Part shown: positions 5,780 through 11,323 of the stretch, in pieces
How positions within the stretch are numbered: position 1 is the stretch's first letter
Layout: each line of letters begins with the position of its first letter
Source: Tepidisphaeraceae bacterium
Lineage (GTDB): Bacteria > Planctomycetota > Phycisphaerae > Tepidisphaerales > Tepidisphaeraceae
DNA length: 11,323 bases
NCBI GenBank assembly: GCA_025450555.1
Contig: JANWHF010000185.1
Span: 1-11,323, forward strand
Reading direction: 5' to 3'
The notes under the pieces: model-generated
Database searches by the model: none
Told to the model about the DNA's origin: nothing
The model's input: only the letters and a program-made list of their open reading frames with translations
Program-made: the position numbers and the translations under genes

Positions 5780-5976
5780 CACTCAGGTACACGGGACGCG
5801 GACCATCCCGATGGACCCCGGGCGGAAGTGCCCCGTCGCATCGCTTCTCTCTCCCCTCCGAGCGGTGTGAATCCTTCCGCCCGGCTTCTATTTCCGCAGG
5901 GACCAGAAGAGTTCGCTTGAATCCGCCGGTGGTCGGCCAACTCGTCGCATGGCGCCAATCAAACGAGTTTACGAAG
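5780..5976 (+). ncRNA. candidate structured small RNA with exposed CU-rich loop (limits approximate)
   Basis: Several stems follow a promoter-like element. Stem 1 is cggga/tcccg (5792-5796, 5806-5810). Stem 2 is a perfect 11-pair stem ccgggcggaag/cttccgcccgg (5818-5828, 5874-5884). Stem 3, nested inside it, is catcgct/agcggtg (5839-5845, 5861-5867) with one U-G wobble that pairs only in a plus-strand RNA. Its loop reads tctctctcccctccg and contains cccctcc, complementary to a Shine-Dalgarno core. Stem 4 is aactcgt/acgagtt (5939-5945, 5963-5969). The large palindrome at 5977 could end or bound the transcript. It does not resemble tmRNA, SRP RNA or RNase P RNA as far as I can tell. Open frames here are short or run into the repeat. 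Alternatively this is the 3' untranslated region of the minus-strand giant gene. Transcription is inferred, not shown. Confidence 0.4.
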
Positions 5977-6072
5977 CCAAGGTTAGCCGAGGTTAGCCGC
6001 GACGCGACTAAGCGGAGCGCTTTCTCCAAGCGGCGAAAAAGCGCTCCGCTAGCGCATCGCGGCTAACCTTGG
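5977..6072. repeat. large palindromic repeat, family 2, with internal 10-bp tandem duplication
   Basis: The left arm ccaaggttagcc (5977-5988) is the complement of ggctaaccttgg (6061-6072). Inward, gcgacgcg-cta-gcggagcgctt (from about 5999) pairs with aagcgctccgctagcgcatcgc (6039-6060) with a few mismatches and single-base bulges. The left arm carries a tandem copy, ggttagccga then ggttagccgc (5981-6000), which the right arm lacks. It ends 36 bases from the stop of the minus-strand giant gene and may stop or protect that transcript, though no clean T-tract adjoins it. Elements of the same family appear at 4467-4515 and possibly 1012-1021. Confidence 0.85.
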
Positions 6073-6108
6073 TTCATAAAAATCTATTTTTGATTGAAGG
6101 TTCCTGTG

Positions 6109-9100
6109 TTAAGGGGTCACCGTCAACGTCAGCAGCGCAGACGCCGCAGATTCTGGAGCGCCTGCGAGCGTTTGCGTTGCGGTGATTTGATGGGGGCCTA
6201 AAGCTAATGCAGTGATGCCATCGGTGTACAACGTCGTGCTGCCACTCGTGCTCTGGGCGGATCCGATGGCGTGGCCGCCGGCGTAAATCGTGATCGTCGC
6301 GCCGCTGATTGTCCCGGCGACGGTGAATTGCAGTCGGCTTGCCGATGAGGAGTTGTTCAATGAAGTTGATGCGCTCGTCGCGCCGCCGGCCGATGTCAGA
6401 TAGATTGCGACCGGCGCCGGCGTCGGCACGGAGATGTTAAACGTCGCCAGTGACGCTGCCGGCGCAACGTTGCCTGCGATATCGGCCACCTGTCCACTCT
6501 GAAGGAACAGCACGTATGTTCCATTGTCGCCGGCTGTCCATTCATCATTGGGCGGGCGGATTTCGTAGGTGACGGTTCGTGGCGAGCCATTACCCGGAGT
6601 GTCCGCGGTGACGAAAGTTGCCGCCTGGCTGTATCCATTTGGACCCATCACCAGGATGTTGCCATCGTGCAACGTCGAGGCATCGATCGCCGTCGCGTCG
6701 GCGTAGGTGACGTTGAAGAAATAGTCGGTGTTGCCCGCCGTTGTCACATTGGTGGCAGAGATGGATGCCGTCGGCGGGGCGGTATCGACGGTAATGAGCG
6801 TGACCGACGAGTTAGCCGATTGCAACATGCCTGAAACGAGTTGGCGTGCCGTGAAATGGTGCGGCCCATCTGAAAGGGGTATTTCGCCGCGCGTTGCAAC
6901 GAGCGTGGTGCTACCGCTGGCCACTCCACTGCCCATGAAAGTTCCATCCGCGTAGATCGAAACCACCGCGCCGGTCGTCACGTTCGGCACCGAAAACACC
7001 AATTCCGTGCTGCGGCTGCTGTTGTTGAAATTGGTCACGCCATCGCTGCTGGAGCTTCCTGAATCGCTGGTGGAGTAAAGCACCGGCGCGCCGGGGGCGG
7101 GGCTGGCGGTTCCGGTGATATTGACCGTGATGGTCCCGAGCGTCGCCTGGGCCGCAGCATTTCCGGCGGTATCGAGGATTTGTCCGTTTTGCAGCGTCAC
7201 CGTGTAACTGCCGTTGTCGCTGGAATCCCATGAGCCGCCGGGCGCGAAAATGTGATAGCTGGCCGATCGAGGCGAGCCGCCTGATCGCGAATCCACGGAT
7301 GTAAGTGCTGCGGCACTGCTGTAACCGTGCGGGCCGGTGACGATCAGATCATTGCTGTTCAGCGAAGCGGCGTCGATTGCGACGTTGTCGCTGTAGACGA
7401 CGCTGAAATCGTAACCCGATCCGCCGGCCGACATGATCGGCGCGAAGGTGGCTGAGCCGGTCGGCGCGGCTGTATCGATGGTCAGCGTCGTTCCCGCCGA
7501 TGCGGCTGATACTGAGCTTCCGGAAAGCGTCTGCCGCGCGGTGAAGACGTGACTGCCGTCGGTCAAAATGGTTACGCCATCCGTCGTGATGGTGGTGTTG
7601 CTCCCGGGAGCGGTGGTTGAACCAATCTGCCGTCCATCGGCAAAAAGCGCAACGATTGCGCCGGTCGAGGTGTTGGCGACGGTAAATTGCAGCACGCTGG
7701 CGAGTGAAGAATTGTTCAATCTCGTCAGCTCGTCATTGTTCAGCGCTCCGGTATCGCTGGGGGCGGCAAGTTGCGGCGCGGTCGGCGCCGGACTGGCCGC
7801 AACAATTGCATTGACATTGAACGTGGCCAGCGTTCCGCCATTGGTCGAATTGCCGGCGGAGTCGTATACCGAGCCTGTCTGGAGGTGGATCGTATAGGTG
7901 CCGTTGTCGGCCACGCTCCACGCGCCGCCTGGCGGAACGATCTGGTAAGTCGCGATTCGCGGCGTCCCGTTCGTGGAACTGCTGACCGATGTGAAAATCG
8001 CCTGCTCCGCAAACCCACCGGGGCCTGTGACGACTACATCGTGCGAATCCAGGCTTGTGACATCGATCGCCACGTTATCGCTATAGGTGACGGTGAAGGA
8101 ATAGATGCTGCCGCCGACGCTGCTGACGCCGGCGGGATTTGAGGAAGCAGTCGGTGAGGTGGTGTCGATGATGATGCCATCGGCCGGGGAGGGGCTCGAC
8201 TGCGGCAGCCCGGGCTCCGTTTGCGTGGCTGTGATTGCGTGCGGCCCGTCGCCAAGCGTGATCAGGCCATTGGTCGTCAGTTGCGTGGTCGCTCCGGAGG
8301 CGACGGTCGAGCCAATCGCGGTGCCATCGGCAAAGAGCGCGATCGTTGCGCCACTGACGGTTCCAGGAATCACAAATCCAAGCGGCGCGCTGCTGGAATT
8401 GTTGAAATAGGTGACGCCATCGCTCTGCGAAGCGCCGCTGTCACTGGCCGGCAGTAGTCGCGGCGCGCCGGGCTGATCGCTGCCGGGCGTGAAGGCGCTG
8501 ACGGAAAAAGTGCCCAGCGCGCCTGCGGGCATGTCGTTGCCCGCGACGTCTCCCACCTGCCCGGCCTGAATTGAAACGGTGTAGGTGCCATTCGCATTCG
8601 CGTCCCACCTTCCGCCCGGAGGAACGAGCGAATAGCTCGCGGTCGCCGTAGGCGAATTGCTCGATTGATCGACTGAGATGAGTGAGGCAGCTTCGGAAAA
8701 GCTGTTGGGGCCTGTGACGACAATGTTGCCGTTGCCGAGCGTCGTCAAATCAACGTCGGTGTCATCCGCGTAAGTCACCGAAAAGCTGTAAAGCTGCCCG
8801 CCCGAGGCCGTCACCGGTTGCGCGCTCAAGGAGGCGGTCGGATCTACATCATCGACAATAATCGTAGATACAGTGGAAAGGGCTGAATTCAAACCGCTCG
8901 ATAAGGTTTGCCGCGCGGTGATGGAATGAGCACCGGCTGCCAGAGCGGTCTGGCCGTCGGTCGTCACCACCGTTGTGCTGCCGCTGGCCACGGCGGAGCC
9001 GATTGCGTTTCCATCGGCATAAAACGTCACCGTCGCTCCGGCCATGGCTCCGCTGACCTGGAACCGAAGCGCGCTTGTCGCGCTTGAATTGTTGAGGTTT

Positions 9101-9939
9101 GTAATGCCATCCGTGGACGAGATTCCGGAATCGCTGATGCCTTCGAGCGTCGGCGCGCCAAGCACCGGGATGCCGATCGCGACATTGAAGCTGCCCAGCA
9201 CATGCGGCGCATCGACATTGCCCACGACATCGCGCACCTGTCCGCTGGCGATCGACAAGGTGTACAGTCCATCATTGTCGGCACTCCACGATCCGCCGGG
9301 GGGCGAGATTTCGTAAGTTGCCGTGCGCGGCGAGCCATTACCGCTTACATCCGTTCCAAGTAAATTCGCGAGCGTGACGACGTTGCCCGGCATCGTCACG
9401 GAGATGTTTCCGCTGCCGAGGCTCGACAGATCCACCCCGCTGGCGTCGGAATAGGTGACGGTGAACTGATAGCCCTGCGGGCCAGCGGTCGTCAGATCGG
9501 GGGCGTTCAGTGTTGCCGTTGGCGGGGTGGTATCGGGATGCTCGCGCTGGATGCTGGGCGGATCAAGCTGCAACCCAAAGTTCCGCGAGACGCCATGGCG
9601 AAGATTGGTAAAGATGTATCCGCCGCTGGCGGGCGTGACCGCGACCCAGCCATCGGGTGGCGCGACGCGGACGTCGTAATTGCCGCGCTTGAGCTTTTTG
9701 AAATGGAAGTTGCCGTGCTTGTCGGTGACTGCGCCCGCATCAACAGCACCGTCACCGCTCGTGGCCAGGAAAACTTGAACATTCGGGAGGAAAGGCTCCT
9801 TGGGCTGACGCCGGCCGTTGGCGTTGAGATCTTCAAAGACCCGGCCGCCGATGGTGAAGGATAGAAGCTGGCGCGGCTCGAGCCGCTCGAGCGCAATGAT
9901 TGGCCTTCCCCAAGCTGACCGATCCTGACCCACGCCCAT
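6109..9939 (-). CDS. giant LEPRxLLS protein with SdrD-B-like domain and ten Ig-like modules
   Basis: Probably a secreted or surface adhesin-like protein of 1276 residues from the ATG at 9939-9937. Residues 20-27 are LEPRQLLS (9882-9859), the planctomycetal N-terminal LEPRxLLS signature. Next is an SdrD-B/Cna-B-like domain (about residues 28-130: GGRVFEDLNANGRRQPKEP, then TDKHGNFHFKKLKRGNYDVRV). Five repeats of about 228 residues follow, each pairing module A (about 115-120 residues; YSDNVAID..SL, TGPxGY, PPGGxW, DNGTYT, QxGQVxDxAGN) with module B (about 100 residues; SDSG...DGxTxxNNSS, YADGxxIGS, DGxHxxTARQT). The chain ends at the last B module with no visible sorting motif or C-terminal membrane helix. 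Cysteine is absent and lysine is absent after the SdrD-B-like domain. AGGAGG at 9940-9945 touches this ATG, so the in-frame GTG at 9933-9931 may be the true start; a GTG at 10017 also opens the frame. Ligand unknown. Confidence 0.88.
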   Translation of the reverse strand: MGVGQDRSAWGRPIIALERLEPRQLLSFTIGGRVFEDLNANGRRQPKEPFLPNVQVFLATSGDGAVDAGAVTDKHGNFHFKKLKRGNYDVRVAPPDGWVAVTPASGGYIFTNLRHGVSRNFGLQLDPPSIQREHPDTTPPTATLNAPDLTTAGPQGYQFTVTYSDASGVDLSSLGSGNISVTMPGNVVTLANLLGTDVSGNGSPRTATYEISPPGGSWSADNDGLYTLSIASGQVRDVVGNVDAPHVLGSFNVAIGIPVLGAPTLEGISDSGISSTDGITNLNNSSATSALRFQVSGAMAGATVTFYADGNAIGSAVASGSTTVVTTDGQTALAAGAHSITARQTLSSGLNSALSTVSTIIVDDVDPTASLSAQPVTASGGQLYSFSVTYADDTDVDLTTLGNGNIVVTGPNSFSEAASLISVDQSSNSPTATASYSLVPPGGRWDANANGTYTVSIQAGQVGDVAGNDMPAGALGTFSVSAFTPGSDQPGAPRLLPASDSGASQSDGVTYFNNSSSAPLGFVIPGTVSGATIALFADGTAIGSTVASGATTQLTTNGLITLGDGPHAITATQTEPGLPQSSPSPADGIIIDTTSPTASSNPAGVSSVGGSIYSFTVTYSDNVAIDVTSLDSHDVVVTGPGGFAEQAIFTSVSSSTNGTPRIATYQIVPPGGAWSVADNGTYTIHLQTGSVYDSAGNSTNGGTLATFNVNAIVAASPAPTAPQLAAPSDTGALNNDELTRLNNSSLASVLQFTVANTSTGAIVALFADGRQIGSTTAPGSNTTITTDGVTILTDGSHVFTARQTLSGSSVSAASAGTTLTIDTAAPTGSATFAPIMSAGGSGYDFSVVYSDNVAIDAASLNSNDLIVTGPHGYSSAAALTSVDSRSGGSPRSASYHIFAPGGSWDSSDNGSYTVTLQNGQILDTAGNAAAQATLGTITVNITGTASPAPGAPVLYSTSDSGSSSSDGVTNFNNSSRSTELVFSVPNVTTGAVVSIYADGTFMGSGVASGSTTLVATRGEIPLSDGPHHFTARQLVSGMLQSANSSVTLITVDTAPPTASISATNVTTAGNTDYFFNVTYADATAIDASTLHDGNILVMGPNGYSQAATFVTADTPGNGSPRTVTYEIRPPNDEWTAGDNGTYVLFLQSGQVADIAGNVAPAASLATFNISVPTPAPVAIYLTSAGGATSASTSLNNSSSASRLQFTVAGTISGATITIYAGGHAIGSAQSTSGSTTLYTDGITALALGPHQITATQTLAGAPESAASALLTLTVTP
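6112..9533 (-). repeat. five tandem A+B Ig-like module pairs inside the giant gene
   Basis: Approximate spans in reading order: A1 9533-9185, B1 9163-8854, A2 8853-8496, B2 8472-8169, A3 8168-7810, B3 7785-7479, A4 7478-7125, B4 7095-6791, A5 6790-6432, B5 6420-6112. A modules begin at 9533, 8853, 8168, 7478 and 6790, a period of 680-690 bases. Each B ends in a V/IDD or V/IDT-type strand leading directly into the xPTAS start of the next A. B5 is the most divergent: it lacks the SDSG...DG segment but keeps LNNSSSAS. Copies are clearly related in protein but diverged in DNA, so the array is old and not a recent duplication. Confidence 0.85.
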
Positions 9940-9945
9940 CCTCCT
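9940..9945 (-). promoter_or_regulatory. Shine-Dalgarno abutting the annotated start of the giant gene
   Basis: On the minus strand AGGAGG lies immediately before ATG (9939-9937), with no spacer. The next in-frame start, GTG at 9933-9931, is six bases downstream of it, a normal distance. The sequence therefore favours GTG initiation, giving a protein two residues shorter with the LEPRxLLS motif unchanged. Confidence 0.6.
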
Positions 9946-10316
9946 ACGAAAACAGCTTTCGGAGGTGAACCGGGATTCTCCTGGAACGACCAGAAGCCGC
10001 TCGCCCCGGACATACACCTGCTTTTAATCTTACGTCTGCGCTACAAAGCCCGCCCAGATTCATTTGGGGCTGCAACATCGTCCCATAACTCTACATGCCG
10101 CTCAATCCGTCGGTTCGTCGCGGCGACGATTCCAGGTGATCCGTTTTCACCCGAAAGCGCTGGGGCTATCTCGTTGTGAAATATAAACTTGCATTGACAA
10201 ATGCCGATTTTGTCGCGGCGTGGGCGACAGCCTGCGTCAATTGGATCCAAACCACGCGATTGCAGGTCCGAGAACCGATTCAACCCGTTTTAAGTGCCTG
10301 ACCGATAGAGACGTTG
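9946..10316. other. divergent intergenic region between the giant gene and the sugar dehydratase gene
   Basis: No gene recognised. The giant gene's frame continues without stops to a GTG at 10017, so part of this stretch could be coding. Two small hairpins are visible: gcatt/aatgc (10191-10195, 10200-10204) and tgtcgc/gcgaca (10211-10216, 10224-10229). A TTGACA at 10195-10200 has no matching -10 box at the right distance. An AT-rich patch at about 10178-10200 could hold a promoter for the minus-strand gene, but no motif pair is convincing. The ten bases gaaccgattc occur twice (near 10271 and 10319). There is no credible N-terminal membrane half for the dehydratase here. Confidence 0.5.
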
Positions 10317-11323
10317 GTGGAACCGATTCGTTCTTTTTTTGCGCGAATACTGCGCCCATATCCCCAAGCGCGTCGAGGCGCAACGCGCCCGGCGATTGAG
10401 ATCGCCGACTTGCTTGGCCGGCCCGCGATCAACCTTGATACGCCGGAGCTGCAGCGATTCCTGGCCGGCAAGCGGGTGATGATCACCGGAGCCGGCGGAA
10501 GCATCGGCTCGGAAATCTGCCGGCAGGCGATGAAATTCTGCCCGCAGCGCATCCTGCTGCTCGAGCGCGCGGAGAACGCGCTCTTCGAGATCGATCGCGA
10601 GCTTCGCCATAGCTGGGTGGGGGCCGACATCCGGCCCTACATTGCCGACCTGTGCGACGCCCGGCGGATCGAGCAGATTTTCGAATCGGAGAGGCCGCAG
10701 GTGGTTTTCCATGCCGCGGCGCACAAGCATGTGCCTCTGATGGAGCATAACCCTTGCGAAGCGATTAAAAACAATGTCTTTGGCACGCGCATCGTCGCCG
10801 ACGCGGCGACGAATCACGGCGCAGCCGCCTTTGTCATGGTCAGCACCGACAAGGCGGTGAACCCCAGCAGCGTCATGGGCGCCACCAAACGGTTCGCGGA
10901 GCTTTACGTTCAGAGCCTCAATCAGGAACACAGCGGACCGGCACCGGTTGAGCGATCAGCGGCGCAGCCGCGCACGCGATTCGTCGCCGTGCGCTTCGGA
11001 AATGTCCTGGGCAGCAGCGGCTCCGTCGTGCCGATCTTTCAGCGGCAAATTGAAGCCGGCGGCCCGGTGACCGTGACCCACCCTGACATGAAGCGCTACT
11101 TCATGACCATTCCCGAAGCCAGCCAACTGGTGATGCAGGCGGGGGCGGTTGCGCAAGGCGGCGAAATCTTCGTCCTGGACATGGGCCATCCGATCCGGAT
11201 TCTGGATCTGGCCGAGGAATTAATCCGTCGAAACGATCTGCGTCCGCACGAAGACATCGAAATCCGCTTCACCGGCATCCGCCCCGGCGAAAAGCTCTAC
11301 GAAGAACTGGCCTGCGACAACGA
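10317..11323 (+). CDS. WbpM/PglF/CapD-type nucleotide-sugar 4,6-dehydratase, lacking the membrane half (3' end outside window)
   Basis: Extended short-chain dehydrogenase of the Polysacc_synt_2 type. Relatives convert UDP-N-acetylglucosamine to a 4-keto-6-deoxy sugar for glycans, capsule or O-antigen. Counting from the GTG at 10317, the NAD-binding loop is TGAGGSIGSE with Gly58-Gly64. HAAAHKHVPLMEHNP is the family signature. The active-site region reads VSTDKAVNPSSVMGATKR, with Thr177/Asp178, Met187 in place of the usual catalytic Tyr, and Lys191, as in WbpM-like enzymes. RFGNVLGSSGSVVPIFQ and RPGEKLYEEL follow. Upstream of the Rossmann domain is only the linker (EIADLLGRPAINLD..LQRFLAGKRVMITG). 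WbpM-like proteins normally have some 250 further residues with membrane helices, but a stop at 10299-10301 closes the frame. A TTG at 10314 is an alternative start; no clear Shine-Dalgarno. The gene is therefore either a soluble form or an N-terminal remnant. Enzyme family is firm, start uncertain. Confidence 0.9.
   Translation, partial: MEPIRSFFARILRPYPQARRGATRPAIEIADLLGRPAINLDTPELQRFLAGKRVMITGAGGSIGSEICRQAMKFCPQRILLLERAENALFEIDRELRHSWVGADIRPYIADLCDARRIEQIFESERPQVVFHAAAHKHVPLMEHNPCEAIKNNVFGTRIVADAATNHGAAAFVMVSTDKAVNPSSVMGATKRFAELYVQSLNQEHSGPAPVERSAAQPRTRFVAVRFGNVLGSSGSVVPIFQRQIEAGGPVTVTHPDMKRYFMTIPEASQLVMQAGAVAQGGEIFVLDMGHPIRILDLAEELIRRNDLRPHEDIEIRFTGIRPGEKLYEELACDN

Noticed and set aside
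5780..5976. tmRNA, SRP RNA, RNase P RNA or a tRNA in the 5.8-6.0 kb region
   Set aside because: I see no tRNA-like acceptor/T-arm sequence, no SRP tetraloop helix pattern and no RNase P conserved core; the stems do not match those layouts.
5746..6066. A plus-strand open frame of about 106 codons after the promoter-like element
   Set aside because: It starts within the promoter's -35 box, its composition is unlike the neighbouring genes, and it runs through the large palindrome into its end; no domain or ribosome binding site supports it.
6112..9533. CRISPR-like or short tandem DNA repeats inside the giant gene
   Set aside because: The period of 680-690 bases is in frame, copies are diverged in DNA and follow protein modules; it is a coding domain repeat.
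10041..10283. An 80-codon minus-strand open frame upstream of the giant gene
   Set aside because: It starts with TTG, lacks a ribosome binding site and shows no recognisable domain.

Overview
The window suggests a Planctomycetota bacterium, probably close to the Phycisphaerae. The main reason is the long minus-strand gene (6109-9939). Its N-terminus carries LEPRQLLS, the LEPRxLLS signature of large surface or secreted planctomycetal proteins, followed by an SdrD-B-like domain and bacterial Ig-like repeats. High GC, weak or absent Shine-Dalgarno sites on several genes, mostly single-gene transcription units and abundant GC-rich palindromic intergenic repeats also fit. No plasmid, phage or transposase gene is visible.

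Layout: (1) 1-991, minus: N-terminal half of arginyl-tRNA synthetase, cut by the window edge. (2) 992-1525: divergent intergenic region with a long palindrome, a degenerate inverted repeat and a sigma70-like promoter. (3) 1526-3754, plus: secreted S41 (C-terminal processing) peptidase with helical N-terminal region, PDZ domain and intact Ser/Lys/Gln catalytic set. (4) 3879-4448, plus: membrane PAP2 phosphatase. (5) 4605-5240, plus: orphan protein with a D...ExK pattern of the PD-(D/E)XK nuclease fold. (6) 5339-5521, plus: 60-residue two-helix membrane protein (DUF1328/YtjA-like) with strong Shine-Dalgarno, hairpin leader and strong intrinsic terminator. (7) 5601-6108: no convincing protein gene, but a palindrome of the same family as the one at 1139, a promoter-like element, a set of nested stems that may be a small RNA with an exposed CU-rich loop, and a second type of large palindrome. 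(8) 6109-9939, minus: the 1276-residue LEPRxLLS protein with five pairs of alternating Ig-like modules. (9) 10317-11323, plus, cut by the window edge: nucleotide-sugar 4,6-dehydratase of the WbpM/PglF/CapD family that starts at the catalytic domain without the usual membrane half.

The genes do not form one pathway. Three themes recur: translation (argS), envelope and secreted functions (S41 protease, PAP2 phosphatase, small membrane protein, giant LEPRxLLS protein, sugar dehydratase), and an unassigned nuclease-like protein. Most genes are separated by palindromic elements, two families of which share a TTAGCCGC core. The most unusual items are the candidate structured RNA at about 5780-5976, the palindrome families, the orphan nuclease-like gene, and the giant repeat protein, in which I find no lysine over about 1190 residues and no cysteine from its ATG onward.
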